From Paracoccus sp. S3-43 (GTDB taxonomy: Bacteria; Pseudomonadota; Alphaproteobacteria; Rhodobacterales; Rhodobacteraceae): a DNA stretch of 64,000 nt. Of this stretch, positions 10,959 to 20,825 are shown in pieces (the first letter of the stretch is position 1; each line of letters opens with the position of its first letter). The DNA lies in the NCBI RefSeq assembly GCF_029027965.1, contig NZ_CP119082.1, forward strand, positions 1,840,001 through 1,904,000. The letters run 5' to 3'. The notes beneath the pieces are model-generated. The model ran no database searches. It saw nothing but the letters and a program-made list of their open reading frames with translations, and was not told the origin of the DNA. Both the position numbers and the translations under genes were made by a program.

Positions 10959-11429
10959 TCAGGCGGCGCCGTAAAGCACCTTTGCCCGATTCTCGAAGGC
11001 GCGGACGATGCGGACCATCGCTTCGTGGAAGACGACGCCGATCAGCTTTTGCAGGATCAGGTTCTTGAATTCGAAATCCACGAAGAAATCCACATGACAG
11101 CCGCCGCCGGGCCGGTCGGTGAAGACCCAGCCGCTGCGCATGTGCCTGAACGGCCCGTCCAGATATTCGGTGTCGATCTTCAGCGCGCCGGTTTCGGGGT
11201 CGGCGGGCCACAGCACCACGCGGCTGCCGAAGCGTTCGCGGAACACCTTGAAGCTGATCACCAGATCGGCCGCGATCTCCTCGGCCCCGTCGGGGCGTGT
11301 TTCGCGCGACCGAATGCGGGCGGCGCTGTTCCATGGCAGGAACTGGGGATAGCTTTCGATATCGGCCACCAGGTCGAACATCTGCCGGGCGCTATAGGGA
11401 AGGTCGCGGGAATCCTGGTGGTGGGGCAA
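10959..11429 (-). CDS. COQ10/RatA-like START-fold (SRPBCC) protein
   Basis: 156 residues of the polyketide cyclase/COQ10 family: LPYSARQMFDLVADIESYPQFLPW near the start, LVISFKVFRERFGSRV in the middle, FFVDFEFKNLILQKLIGVVF towards the end. Such proteins bind ubiquinone-like lipids and support respiratory Q function; the E. coli relative is called RatA. The only start giving the conserved N-terminus (MPHHQDSRDLPYS) is a TTG at 11429. The 178 nt between this gene's end and the VOC gene show no further gene. Confidence 0.85.
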   Translation of the reverse strand: MPHHQDSRDLPYSARQMFDLVADIESYPQFLPWNSAARIRSRETRPDGAEEIAADLVISFKVFRERFGSRVVLWPADPETGALKIDTEYLDGPFRHMRSGWVFTDRPGGGCHVDFFVDFEFKNLILQKLIGVVFHEAMVRIVRAFENRAKVLYGAA

Positions 11430-11508
11430 TGCTGTCTCGCAGGGTTCGGACTTGTCAGGCGACCCGGCCTGTGGTCGAGTCCCCCAAGTCTAGCAGGAGG
11501 CCGCGGCC

Positions 11509-11694
11509 ATGAACAACCTGATCTGGCTGCTGCGGGCCTCGAAATGGGCGCGACGTCCGCCAAACGCCCGGACGGTCCGGCTGGTGCTGCTGGTCGTCGC
11601 GGGCGCGCTTGCCATCGCCGCGCTGGAATGGCTGGACCTGTGGCCGGACTGGGCACGGCTGGACGACAGCCGCCTGCCCCGCATCCCGCGTTAG
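11509..11694 (+). CDS. small single-span membrane protein
   Basis: 61 residues with a strong AGGAGG site 9 nt before the ATG. One transmembrane helix lies at about residues 24-42 (VRLVLLVVAGALAIAALEW), preceded by a basic stretch and followed by a short acidic, Trp-containing tail. Function unknown. It ends convergently with the next minus-strand peptide gene, sharing 4 nt. I regard it as real because of the ribosome site and clean membrane topology. Confidence 0.6.
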   Translation: MNNLIWLLRASKWARRPPNARTVRLVLLVVAGALAIAALEWLDLWPDWARLDDSRLPRIPR

Positions 11695-11780
11695 CGGCGG
11701 GCGCGGGCCTTCGCGGGTTGCCGGTCGGGCATCGCCAGGGCGGCCAGGCCCAGGGTCAGGACGGTCAGGATCGTCAGCAT
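11691..11780 (-). CDS. 29-residue hydrophobic peptide
   Basis: Minus-strand frame of 30 codons starting MLTILTVLTLGLAALAMPDR and ending in a basic tail of Arg/Lys/Ala. An AAGGAGA site precedes the ATG by about 6 nt, one of the best ribosome sites in the window. It has one short hydrophobic helix. Function unknown. It lies downstream of the ypfJ-like gene start region only in the sense of orientation: both read minus, but ypfJ is upstream and ends at 11806, so the two may share a transcript. Confidence 0.5.
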   Translation of the reverse strand: MLTILTVLTLGLAALAMPDRQPAKARARR

Positions 11781-11805
11781 CGGTTTCTCCTTTTTCTGTC
11801 GCGGC

Positions 11806-12654
11806 CTACCGCCCCGCGGCGGCCCCGAAGGTGTCGCATTGGGCCATGTCGCCGGAATTGAAGCCGCGCATCAGCCATTCCTGACGCTGCGCGGCGCTGC
11901 CATGGGTGAAGCTGTCGGGAACCGGGGTGCGCCCGGCATTGGCCTGGATCACGTCATCGCCCACCGCCTGGGCCGCGCCCATCGCCTCTTGCAGGTCGCC
12001 TTCCTCTAGGCTGCCGAAGCGCTGCTCGGCATGGCGCGCCCAGATGCCCGCATAGCAATCCGCCTGCAACTCGGTCAGCACCGAGATCTGGTTGGCGTTC
12101 CGTTCGCTGACCTGGCCGCGCAGGCGGTTCACCTTGCCCAGCGTGCCGGTCAGGTTCTGGACATGGTGGCCGATTTCATGCGCGATGACATAGGCATAGG
12201 CGAAATCGCCGCCCGCGCCCATGCGGCTGGCCATCATGTCGAAAAAGTCGGTGTCCAGATAGACCTTGCGGTCGCCGGGACAATAGAACGGTCCCATCGC
12301 CGAGGACGCGCCCCCGCAGGCCGACCGCACCACGCCGCTGAACAGCACCAGCGTCGGGTCGGCATAATCGACCCCCGCCTGTTCCGGCAGGACCGTGGCC
12401 CAGACCTCCTCGGTATCGGCCAGCGTGACCGAGACGAATTCGCCCCATTGCTGATCCTCCTCGGTTAGAGGGCGGCCCTGCTGGGACTGGCCCTGGTCCA
12501 GCCCCTCGACGATGGGGCTGATGTCGATGCCGAAGAAATAGCCGACCGCCAGGATCGCCAGCATCCCCACGACGCCGACCCCGCCCGCCCCGGCGGCGCC
12601 CATGCCGCGCCGATCCTCGATATTGCCGCTGCCGCGCCGTCCACGCCATTGCAT
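11806..12654 (-). CDS. ypfJ: neutral zinc metallopeptidase, YpfJ/KPN_02809 family
   Basis: 282 residues from the ATG at 12654. A single N-terminal transmembrane helix (about 27-44) is followed by a linker rich in Gln and a metalloprotease-like domain with HEIGHH at residues 159-164. It ends with PDSFTHGSAAQRQEWLMRGF, typical of the family. It should sit in the inner membrane facing the periplasm; its substrate is not known. The longer frame to 12840 runs into the divergent dsbB leader and lacks family similarity. Confidence 0.88.
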   Translation of the reverse strand: MQWRGRRGSGNIEDRRGMGAAGAGGVGVVGMLAILAVGYFFGIDISPIVEGLDQGQSQQGRPLTEEDQQWGEFVSVTLADTEEVWATVLPEQAGVDYADPTLVLFSGVVRSACGGASSAMGPFYCPGDRKVYLDTDFFDMMASRMGAGGDFAYAYVIAHEIGHHVQNLTGTLGKVNRLRGQVSERNANQISVLTELQADCYAGIWARHAEQRFGSLEEGDLQEAMGAAQAVGDDVIQANAGRTPVPDSFTHGSAAQRQEWLMRGFNSGDMAQCDTFGAAAGR

Positions 12655-12838
12655 GTCCGCGATCCCCCACCTTGGTCCGAAGCCCGGACCGTCACCACCA
12701 AAACCCAGGGCCCCGCCGCCGGTTCCCGCGACGGGATCGCGGCCGATGATCACAGGGCCGCGACAAAACCGCAAGCCGCTTGACGAGGACGCCGCGCCAG
12801 AGGATCCACGAGGCAAATCAAAGGACGAGGGGCGCGCC

Positions 12839-13303
12839 ATGGATGGACAACGACTTTCCCTGCTGGCCGGGGCCGGATCGGTGGCGCTGCTGGTCGCGGC
12901 GCTCGGCTTTCAGGCGGCGGGCTATGCCCCCTGCGAATTGTGCATCCTGCAACGCTGGCCCCATGTGGCGGCGGCCGTCATCGCCGCGCTGATCTGGTGG
13001 ACCGGCCGGGTGCGCGGGCTTGCGGTGCTGGGCATGGTCGCCGCCGGGGTCGCCATGGGCCTTGCCATCTATCACACCGGGGTCGAACTGTCGCTGTGGC
13101 AAGGCCCGACGCATTGTTCCGGCACCATCGGCAACCTTGCCACCATGAGCGCCGAGGATCTGATGACCCGCCTGCAATCGGCCCCCGTGGTGCGCTGCGA
13201 CGAGGTTGCCTGGCGCTTCCTGGGCCTGTCGATGGCCGGCTGGAACGCGGTCTTTTCCGCCATGCTGGCGGTGGTCTGGGGGGTGGCGGCGAAACGGGCA
13301 TAA
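12839..13303 (+). CDS. dsbB: disulfide bond formation protein B family
   Basis: 154 residues with four membrane helices. The first cysteine pair, CELC at residues 32-35 right after the first helix, and the second pair, Cys93 and Cys120, are placed as in DsbB. It reoxidises periplasmic DsbA and passes electrons to quinone. The ATG at 12839 follows GAGGGG; the frame upstream overlaps the ypfJ start and is a shadow. No dsbA is near, which is usual. Confidence 0.88.
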   Translation: MDGQRLSLLAGAGSVALLVAALGFQAAGYAPCELCILQRWPHVAAAVIAALIWWTGRVRGLAVLGMVAAGVAMGLAIYHTGVELSLWQGPTHCSGTIGNLATMSAEDLMTRLQSAPVVRCDEVAWRFLGLSMAGWNAVFSAMLAVVWGVAAKRA

Positions 13304-13384
13304 GGATGCCGAATCCCGCCCGGAACATTGCCCCCACCGGCCATGTCGCCTATATATAACCCAACAAGATGTTGAGGAAATTCC

Positions 13385-16153
13385 GTGGCCGACACCCCTG
13401 ACGACGACCTGCCCGAAACCCCCGAGACGGGCGATGATAACGGCGCCGCGACCCGCCAGGTGATGCCCCATGACGGCCCGGTGATCGACATCAGCGCCGA
13501 GATGCGGACATCCTATCTGGATTACGCCATGTCGGTCATCGTCAGCCGCGCGATTCCCGACCTGCGCGACGGGTTGAAACCGGTCCACCGCCGCATCCTC
13601 TATGCGATGGACGAAAGCGGCAACACGCCCGACAAGGCCTATCGCAAATCCGCGCGCCCCGTGGGCGACGTGATGGGCAAGTATCACCCCCATGGCGACG
13701 CGGCGATCTATGACGCGCTTGTCCGCATGGCGCAGGATTTTTCCATGTCGCTGCCGCTGCTGGACGGCCAGGGCAACTTCGGGTCGATGGACGGCGATCC
13801 CCCCGCCGCCATGCGCTATACCGAGGTTCGCATGGACAAGCCCGCGAACTTCCTGCTGATGGACATCGACAAGGATACGGTCGATTTCCAGGACAACTAT
13901 GACGGCAAGGACCGCGAGCCGACCGTCCTGCCCGCGCGCTTTCCGAACATGCTGGTCAACGGCGCGGGCGGCATCGCCGTGGGCATGGCGACCAACATCC
14001 CGCCCCACAACCTGGGCGAGGTGATCGACGCCACGCTGGAACTGATCGACAATCCCGACCTGCCCACCGAACGCATCCTGGAGATCATCCCCGGCCCGGA
14101 CTTTCCGACCGGGGCGCTGATCCTGGGTCGGTCGGGCGCGCGCAAGGCATATCTGGAAGGGCGCGGCAGCGTCATCATCCGCGCCAGGACGCATATCGAG
14201 GAATTGCGCAAGGACCGCTGGGCCATCGTCGTGGACGAGGTGCCTTATCAGGTGAACAAGGCCAGCCTGATCGAACGCATTGCCGAGCTTGCCAAGGAAA
14301 AGCGGGTCGAGGGGATCGCCTCGGTCCAGGACGAATCCGACCGGCAGGGGGTCCGCGTGGTGGTCGAACTGAAACGCGACGCCACGCCCGACGTGGTGCT
14401 GAACCAGCTGTTCCGCTTCACGGCGCTGCAAACCAGCTTCGGCTGCAACATGCTGGCGCTGAACGGCGGACGGCCGGAACAGCTGACGCTGCGCGACTTC
14501 CTGACCCATTTCATCAGCTTCCGCGAGGAAGTGGTCGCCCGCCGCACCGCCTATGAACTGCGCAAGGCCCGCGAACGCAGCCATGTGCTGTGCGGTCTGG
14601 CCGTGGCGGTCAGCAATGTCGATGAGGTCGTGGCGACGATCCGATCCTCGGCCGACGCCGCCGAGGCGCGCGAGCGGCTGATGGAACGCCGCTGGCCCGC
14701 CCATGACATCCTGGAATATCTGCGCCTGATCGACGATCCGCTGCATCCGGTGAACGAGGACGGCACCTATAACCTGTCCGAGACCCAGGCCCGCGCGATC
14801 CTGGACCTGCGCCTGCAACGCCTGACGCAGCTGGGCGTGAAGGAAGTCACCGACGAACTGGCCAGCCTGGCGGAATCGATCCGCGACTATCTGGCGATCC
14901 TCGCCTCGCGCGACCGGATCATGGCGATCATCAGCGACGAATTGCACGAGGTGCGCGAGCTGTTCGCCGTCCCCCGCCGGACCGAGATCACCGAATGGTC
15001 CGGCGACATGCTGGACGAGGATCTGATCGAGCGCGAGGACATGGTCGTCACCATCACCTCGGGCGGCTATATCAAGCGCACGGCCCTGGCGGAGTTCCGC
15101 GCGCAACGGCGCGGCGGCAAGGGCCTGTCGGGGATGGCCACCAAGGAGGACGACGTGGTGACGACCCTGTTCGTCGCCAATACCCATACCGAACTGCTGT
15201 TCTTCACCACCGACGGCATGGTCTATCGGCTGAAGACCTGGCGGTTGCCGCTGGGCGGGCGGACCGCCAAGGGCAAGGCCATCGTCAACATCCTGCCGAT
15301 CGAGCCGGGCGTGTCCATCGCCGCGCTGATGCCGGTCGATGCGCCGGAAAGCGAATGGGACGGCTATCAGGCGATCTTCGCGACCTCGGACGGGGATGTG
15401 CGCAGGAACGCGCTGTCGGATTTCACCAGCGTGCGGACCAACGGCAAGATCGCCATGAAGCTGCCCCAGGGCGTCGAACTGGTCGGCGTCCGCATGGCGA
15501 CCGAGGGTGACGACGTGATGCTGGTCACGGCGCTTGGCCGGGCGATCCGCTTCCCCACCACCGATGTGCGCGTCTTCAAGGGCCGCGATTCGACCGGCGT
15601 GCGCGGCATCCGGCTGGCCAAGGGCGACCGCGTGGTCAGCATGTCCGTCATCCGCCATTTCGAGGCCGATCCCGCCGAACGCGCCGCCTATCTGAAGATG
15701 CGCCGCGCGGTGGCCGGTGCGCTGGATGACGGCGCCGAGGCCGACGACGACGAGGAAGCCGTGGCCGAGGCCGCGATCACCCAGGAACGCTATGCCGAGA
15801 TGTCGGCGGCCGAGGATCTGATCCTGACCATCACCGTGGGCGGCGCGGGCAAGATCAGCTCCAGCCACGATTACCCGGTGCGCGGGCGCGGCGGCCAGGG
15901 CGTGATGGCGATGGACAAGGCGATGCGCGGCGGCGCCTTGGTCGCCAGCTTCCCGGTAGAGATGGACGACCAGATCATGCTGGCGACCTCGACCGGGCAG
16001 TCGATCCGGGTGCCGGTCGACGGCATCAGCTTCCGCTCGCGCAGCGCGGGGGGCGTGCGGGTCTTCAGCACGGCCCTGGGCGAAGAGGTCGTCTCGGTCG
16101 CGCGGATCGCCGAACAGGGCGACGGCGACGCCGTTGATACCCCCGAAACCTGA
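13385..16153 (+). CDS. gyrA: DNA gyrase subunit A
   Basis: 922 residues from a GTG start with GAGGAAA upstream. The breakage-reunion domain has the catalytic Tyr145 in AAMRYTEVR. The C-terminal beta-pinwheel carries the GyrA box QRRGGKG, which separates gyrase from topoisomerase IV. It introduces negative supercoils together with GyrB. The quinolone-determining segment reads [17 protein letters not shown], with Ala106 at the E. coli Ser83 position and Asp110 at Asp87. An acidic insertion (about residues 780-800) interrupts the C-terminal domain. A terminator follows directly. Confidence 0.97.
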   Translation: MADTPDDDLPETPETGDDNGAATRQVMPHDGPVIDISAEMRTSYLDYAMSVIVSRAIPDLRDGLKPVHRRILYAMDESGNTPDKAYRKSARPVGDVMGKYHPHGDAAIYDALVRMAQDFSMSLPLLDGQGNFGSMDGDPPAAMRYTEVRMDKPANFLLMDIDKDTVDFQDNYDGKDREPTVLPARFPNMLVNGAGGIAVGMATNIPPHNLGEVIDATLELIDNPDLPTERILEIIPGPDFPTGALILGRSGARKAYLEGRGSVIIRARTHIEELRKDRWAIVVDEVPYQVNKASLIERIAELAKEKRVEGIASVQDESDRQGVRVVVELKRDATPDVVLNQLFRFTALQTSFGCNMLALNGGRPEQLTLRDFLTHFISFREEVVARRTAYELRKARERSHVLCGLAVAVSNVDEVVATIRSSADAAEARERLMERRWPAHDILEYLRLIDDPLHPVNEDGTYNLSETQARAILDLRLQRLTQLGVKEVTDELASLAESIRDYLAILASRDRIMAIISDELHEVRELFAVPRRTEITEWSGDMLDEDLIEREDMVVTITSGGYIKRTALAEFRAQRRGGKGLSGMATKEDDVVTTLFVANTHTELLFFTTDGMVYRLKTWRLPLGGRTAKGKAIVNILPIEPGVSIAALMPVDAPESEWDGYQAIFATSDGDVRRNALSDFTSVRTNGKIAMKLPQGVELVGVRMATEGDDVMLVTALGRAIRFPTTDVRVFKGRDSTGVRGIRLAKGDRVVSMSVIRHFEADPAERAAYLKMRRAVAGALDDGAEADDDEEAVAEAAITQERYAEMSAAEDLILTITVGGAGKISSSHDYPVRGRGGQGVMAMDKAMRGGALVASFPVEMDDQIMLATSTGQSIRVPVDGISFRSRSAGGVRVFSTALGEEVVSVARIAEQGDGDAVDTPET

Positions 16154-16156
16154 CCC

Positions 16157-16182
16157 AAGGCCCGGCCAAGACCGGGCCTTTT
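16157..16182 (+). terminator. intrinsic terminator after gyrA
   Basis: A perfect 9-bp stem (16157-16165 with 16172-16180) and 6-nt loop, followed by T residues at 16179-16182. It starts 4 nt after the gyrA stop and separates it from the AI-2E gene 17 nt on. Confidence 0.85.
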
Positions 16183-16198
16183 CCACAAGAGGGACAGC

Positions 16199-17266
16199 GT
16201 GACCCCATCCAGCGAAGACGTGCTGCGCCAAAGGCTCCAGACCGGGTTCCTGGGCATCATCGCCTTTTCGCTGATCCTGTTTTTGCTGTTCCAGGCGCGG
16301 TTCGTGCTGATCTGCCTGGCGATCGCGATCATCCTGTTCTCGCTGACCTCGGACGCGATCCACGGGATTTCCACGCGGCTGAAGGTGCCGAACTGGCTGG
16401 CGACGACGCTGGCCCTGATCGGCATCACCCTGGGCCTGATCTGGCTGTCCACCACCATCATGACCCAGGTGAACGAGGTCGTGGGCCGCGCCATCGCCTA
16501 TACCGAATCCGTCCAGATCGCCCTGACCGCGCTGATCGAACGCTTCGGCCCCGAGGCGCAGACCCGGCTGATGGCCGCGATGACGGAATTCAACATCACC
16601 GGCTGGCTGCGGTCCCTGGCGGGCCAGGCGTCGGGGCTGCTGTCGGGCAGCCTGCTGGTGATCCTGTTCGTGGGCTTCATGTTCGCCGAACGGACTTGGC
16701 TGCCCGTCAAGGTCGAGCGGCTGACCGGCGATCCGGCCCAGGCCGTGCGAATCCGGCAGATCACGGCGTCGATCATGCGGCGGGTGAACCGCTATCTGGT
16801 GGTCAAGACCGTGGTCAGCGCCCTGACGGGGGTGGCGGTCTGGCTGATCTTCGCCCTGGGACGGCTGGAACTGGCCGGGGCGGTGGCCTGGCTGACCTTC
16901 GTGCTGAACTTCATTCCCAATATCGGCTCGGTCATCGCCTGGGCGATCACCGTGGCCCTGGCCTTCGTGCTGACCGGCGACCCGTCCATGACGATCATCG
17001 TCGGCATCGTCTGCCTGCTGGTGCATTTCGTGCTGGGAAACATCGTCGATCCGATGCTGACCGGACAGACGCTGCAACTGTCCAGCTTCGGCATCATCCT
17101 GTCGCTGGCCTTCTGGGGCGCGATCTGGGGCATCGCCGGGGCGTTCCTGGCGGTGCCGATCATGGTGGCGGTGATGATCGTCTGCTGGCACATCCCCTGG
17201 CTGCGCCCGGTCGCGGTGCTGTTGTCGCGCGAGGGGCTGGCCGATACGGACATGGCAGGCCGCTGA
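16199..17266 (+). CDS. AI-2E family transporter (DUF20 permease)
   Basis: 355 residues from a GTG start with GAGGGACA upstream. About seven to eight hydrophobic segments are arranged as in the AI-2E exporter (formerly PerM/UPF0118) family: two N-terminal helices, a soluble middle (residues about 90-150), then a cluster including FVLNFIPNIGSVIAWAITVALAF and the closing WGIAGAFLAVPIMVAVMIV. Some relatives export autoinducer-2, others act as ion antiporters; the substrate here is unknown. It ends 15 nt before the convergent mechanosensitive channel gene. Confidence 0.88.
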   Translation: MTPSSEDVLRQRLQTGFLGIIAFSLILFLLFQARFVLICLAIAIILFSLTSDAIHGISTRLKVPNWLATTLALIGITLGLIWLSTTIMTQVNEVVGRAIAYTESVQIALTALIERFGPEAQTRLMAAMTEFNITGWLRSLAGQASGLLSGSLLVILFVGFMFAERTWLPVKVERLTGDPAQAVRIRQITASIMRRVNRYLVVKTVVSALTGVAVWLIFALGRLELAGAVAWLTFVLNFIPNIGSVIAWAITVALAFVLTGDPSMTIIVGIVCLLVHFVLGNIVDPMLTGQTLQLSSFGIILSLAFWGAIWGIAGAFLAVPIMVAVMIVCWHIPWLRPVAVLLSREGLADTDMAGR

Positions 17267-17280
17267 TCACGTCCCGCCGA

Positions 17281-19686
17281 TCACTTTCCGTCGTCGGGCA
17301 GGTCGGGCTGCGTCGCGCGCGCCGGGGTCGGCGTCGTTGCGTGCTGATCGTCGGGCTGCGGCAGGTCGCCGCCTTTCCAGACATCGCGGGTCGTGAAGGG
17401 CATCCCGATCCCTTCGTGCAGGAAGCGTTCGACGATCTGGTGATACACTTCGGAGGTGACGCCCAGCCCGGATCCGATGTCCGAGATGACGGCCCGGATC
17501 TCGAAGTTCAGCGAATCGACGGTGATGCCGCGGAACAGGACGAGGGGCGCGGGGTCGATGGTGACAAGCGGCTGATCCTCGATGATCTCCGTCAGGATCC
17601 GATGGACCGCGCGGGTGTCCGATCCATAGCTGACGCCGATGGGGATGATGATCCGGCCGGTCTTGCTCTGCCGGGTCCAGTTCGTCACCGGCTGGCTGAT
17701 CAGGTCGCTGTTGGGGACGATCACCTGCTGCTTGTCGAAGGTCTCGACCTGGGTCGACCGGACCGAGATGCGCTTGACGATGCCCTGCTGGCCGCCCGCG
17801 CTGATCCAGTCGCCCACGCTGACCGGGCGCTCGATCAGCAGGATGATGCCGGACACGAAGTTCGAGACGATGTTTTGCAGGCCGAAACCGATGCCGACCG
17901 ACAGGGCGCCGGCGACGATGGCAAAGGATGACAGGTCGATCCCGGCCGAGGAGATCGCCAGCATCGCCGCCAGCACGATCCCGACATAGCCGATGCCCGA
18001 AACCACCGCGTTCTGCCCGCCCGCGTCCAGCTTCGTCTTGGGCAGAACCGAGGTGCGCATCGCCCCCTGGACGCCGCGCGTGATCGAATAGCCGATGGCG
18101 AAGACCACGATGAACATCAGCACCGCGCCGGGCGACAGCCTGACCCCGCCCAGCGTCACGCCCTGGCGGAAGCGGACCCAGTATTCGGCCAGGTCGTTGA
18201 TCGACGCGCCCCAGATCAGCATGAAAACCGGGACCGACAGCACGATCAGCGCAAATCCGATCAGCAGCGGCGCCAGCCCTTCGCGCGCGCCTTCCTGGCC
18301 GCGTTTCAGCATGTCGAACACGTCGGCGATGAAGTCTTGCAGCAGCACCAGAAGGCCCAGCAGGGCCAGGGTCTGCGCCCAAGGCCAGACCGCCACGTTG
18401 CCCAGGTTGACAAGGCCGGCGGCCGTCACGCCCACCGCCGCGAGGGCGATCGGGCGCGTCAGCACCCCGGCGAAGGCCAGGACGCGATGGCGATAGGCGC
18501 TGCTGGCCTTGTCGGCCCAGGGTTTCAGGCGGCGCAGGATATTGCCCAGCTTGAACAGCAGGGCCGCCGCCAGCACGATCAGCACGAAGTTATAGACGAC
18601 CGCCGCGCCCTCGGCGAAATCCAGCGGGATGCGTTGCAGGCTGCTGCTGCGCTCGATCAGGCCGGACAGCGGCAGGAACGCGTGCGAGGCGACGTAATGG
18701 ACCGCAAAGACCGCGGCGATGGCATGGACCAGCCACCGCGCCCGCGACCGGTCCTGGGGATCCATGTTGATGGTGTCGTAATTGATCGACTGGTTCGGGA
18801 ACAGTTGCCGCGCCAGCCAGGACGATCCGAACAGGATCACGCCCGCGCCCGGAAGCGCCTCGAGGAAGGGGCGCGTCCAGGGGCCGAAGATGCCGGTGGC
18901 GGTCAGCGCGTTGATCAGCAGATAGACCCCGCCCATTGGCAGCGCGATCTGCAACAGCGACACCACGAAGGACACGGCGGCGCGGGAATAGGCCGATGTC
19001 CGCGCCGAAATCCGGCGGGGCAGCGTCTCGACCCACCGCCGCCCCAGCGTCAGAAGCAGGATGGCCGTGACCAGATAGCCCAGCACATAGGGCAGGCGCG
19101 GCATCAGTTCCGGCCAGGTCGCCCGTTCGGCGATGCGCTGCGCGGTATTCTCGGCGATGCCGCCGACCAGCCGGGTGGTTTCGGAGGCCGCGATGATCCA
19201 GTTCGCCGGGACCAGCGGCGAGGTCGATTGCTGGACCATCTGGCTTGCCGCCCGCTTGCCCAGACTGCTGTCGATCTGGCGGACGATGGCGTCGGCGCGG
19301 CTGAACGCCTCGACCGCGGCCAGGCGCGGGGCCTGCATTTCGGACAGCTGCTTTTGCAGGTCGGCGCGGCGGGCGGCGACATCCTCGGCCTCGGTCGCGC
19401 CCTCGGCGGGGGCCGGGCCAAGAGCGGCGATCTGGGTTTCCAGCCGGGCGATGGCCTCGCCGTTGACGCCCTGCGCCGCCTGGAACCGGCCGCGCCAGTC
19501 CACGATGTCGGCGCGGATGGATTCAAGCTGGGCCGTCGCGGTGTCCGGGCTGGTCGTCAACTGCTCGGCCTGGGTGGCGACCCGGTCCCAGCGGTCGTAA
19601 TCCGGCAGGGCGGCGTCCTGCGACCAGGCGGGGGACAGGCACAGGGACAGGACCGTCAGCAAGACAGCCAGAAACGCGCGGATCAT
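17281..19686 (-). CDS. DUF3772 domain mechanosensitive channel (MscS family)
   Basis: 801 residues: signal peptide (residues 1-22, ending PAWSQ), a periplasmic DUF3772 coiled-coil region to about residue 160, some ten membrane helices, then an MscS core with ALSVGIGFGLQNIVSNFVSGIILLIERP. The C-terminal cytoplasmic beta domain includes ISVRSTQVETFDKQQVIVPNSDL. It should open under membrane tension to release solutes during osmotic downshock. The start lies 3 nt after the cysK stop, so both share a transcript. It resembles the large MscK/YbiO type. Confidence 0.92.
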   Translation of the reverse strand: MIRAFLAVLLTVLSLCLSPAWSQDAALPDYDRWDRVATQAEQLTTSPDTATAQLESIRADIVDWRGRFQAAQGVNGEAIARLETQIAALGPAPAEGATEAEDVAARRADLQKQLSEMQAPRLAAVEAFSRADAIVRQIDSSLGKRAASQMVQQSTSPLVPANWIIAASETTRLVGGIAENTAQRIAERATWPELMPRLPYVLGYLVTAILLLTLGRRWVETLPRRISARTSAYSRAAVSFVVSLLQIALPMGGVYLLINALTATGIFGPWTRPFLEALPGAGVILFGSSWLARQLFPNQSINYDTINMDPQDRSRARWLVHAIAAVFAVHYVASHAFLPLSGLIERSSSLQRIPLDFAEGAAVVYNFVLIVLAAALLFKLGNILRRLKPWADKASSAYRHRVLAFAGVLTRPIALAAVGVTAAGLVNLGNVAVWPWAQTLALLGLLVLLQDFIADVFDMLKRGQEGAREGLAPLLIGFALIVLSVPVFMLIWGASINDLAEYWVRFRQGVTLGGVRLSPGAVLMFIVVFAIGYSITRGVQGAMRTSVLPKTKLDAGGQNAVVSGIGYVGIVLAAMLAISSAGIDLSSFAIVAGALSVGIGFGLQNIVSNFVSGIILLIERPVSVGDWISAGGQQGIVKRISVRSTQVETFDKQQVIVPNSDLISQPVTNWTRQSKTGRIIIPIGVSYGSDTRAVHRILTEIIEDQPLVTIDPAPLVLFRGITVDSLNFEIRAVISDIGSGLGVTSEVYHQIVERFLHEGIGMPFTTRDVWKGGDLPQPDDQHATTPTPARATQPDLPDDGK

Positions 19687-19689
19687 GGA

Positions 19690-20721
19690 TCAGCCTTCGT
19701 AGACTTCGGGAATGTCGGGGGCTGCGCGCGTCATCCAGCCGGGCACGGGCAGGCCCTTGGCGCGCAGGAAGTCGGGGTTGAACAGCTTGGTCTGATAGCG
19801 GTTGCCGAAATCGCACAGGATCGTGACGATGGTGTGGCCCGGCCCCATGTCGTGCGCCATGCGGATCGCGCCCGCGACGTTGATGCCCGAGGATCCGCCC
19901 AGGCACAGCCCTTCGTGTTCCAGCAGGTCGAAGACCACGGGCAGCGCCTCGTGATCGGGGATGCGATAGCTGTAATCGGGGGTGAAGCCTTCCAGGTTCG
20001 CGGTGATGCGCCCCTGGCCGATGCCTTCGGTGATCGAACTGCCCGGCGCATCGAATTCGCCGGTGGTATAGAACGAATGCAGCGCCGCGCCTTCGGGATC
20101 GGCCAGCCCCATCTTCACGCCCCTGGGCTGCAAGGCCATCGCCACGCCCGCCAGCGTGCCGCCCGACCCGACCGCGCAGATGAAGCCGTCCACCCTGCTA
20201 TTCGTCTGGTCCCAGATCTCGGGTCCGGTGGTTTCCAGATGCGCCTGGCGGTTGGCGACGTTGTCGAACTGGTTGGCCCAGATCGCGCCATTGGGTTCGG
20301 TGCGCGCCAGAGCCTCGGCCAGGCGGCCGGAGTAGCGGACATAGTTGTTGGGGTTCTTGTAGGGCTGGGCCGGGACCTCGACCAATGTCGCGCCCGCAAG
20401 GCGCAGCATGTCCTTTTTTTCCTGGCTCTGGGTTTCGGGGATCACGATCACCGACTTGAACCCCATCGAGGCGCCGACAAGCGCCAGCCCGATCCCGGTA
20501 TTGCCCGCCGTGCCCTCGACGATGGTGCCGCCGGGACGCAACTCGCCCCGCGCCACCGCGTCGCGGATGATGTACAGCGCCGCGCGGTCCTTGACCGACT
20601 GGCCGGGATTCAGGAATTCGGCCTTGCCCAGGATCTCGCATCCCGTCGCCTCGCTGGCCTGGCGCAGGCGGATCAGGGGCGTGTTGCCGATCATGTCGGC
20701 AAGATCAGGGCAAATTCGCAT
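19690..20721 (-). CDS. cysK: cysteine synthase A
   Basis: 343 residues from the ATG at 20721; a TTG two codons upstream is also possible, and GGAAGG serves either. The PLP lysine is Lys44 in NPGQSVKDRA, and the phosphate-binding loop is EGTAGNTGIGLAL. It makes cysteine from O-acetylserine and sulfide. The sequence is the longer alphaproteobacterial type with a C-terminal extension after CDFGNRYQTKLFNP. In Rhodobacter sphaeroides a cysK gene next to trgAB contributes to tellurite resistance, and trgB is indeed next here. Confidence 0.94.
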   Translation of the reverse strand: MRICPDLADMIGNTPLIRLRQASEATGCEILGKAEFLNPGQSVKDRAALYIIRDAVARGELRPGGTIVEGTAGNTGIGLALVGASMGFKSVIVIPETQSQEKKDMLRLAGATLVEVPAQPYKNPNNYVRYSGRLAEALARTEPNGAIWANQFDNVANRQAHLETTGPEIWDQTNSRVDGFICAVGSGGTLAGVAMALQPRGVKMGLADPEGAALHSFYTTGEFDAPGSSITEGIGQGRITANLEGFTPDYSYRIPDHEALPVVFDLLEHEGLCLGGSSGINVAGAIRMAHDMGPGHTIVTILCDFGNRYQTKLFNPDFLRAKGLPVPGWMTRAAPDIPEVYEG

Positions 20722-20825
20722 GGTCAAGCAACCTTCCGAAAGCGATAGGGTTCCGCGTTACCTACACAGGACGCGCGCCAGGGCACAACCCCGCCATCCG
20801 GTCAGGCCCCGCGATCAAGCCCCGG

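Noticed and set aside
12818..17191. 1457-codon minus-strand frame opposite dsbB, gyrA and the AI-2E gene
   Set aside because: Antisense shadow created by high GC codon use; composition is His/Gln/Asp/Arg-rich without any domain, and all three sense genes are clear.
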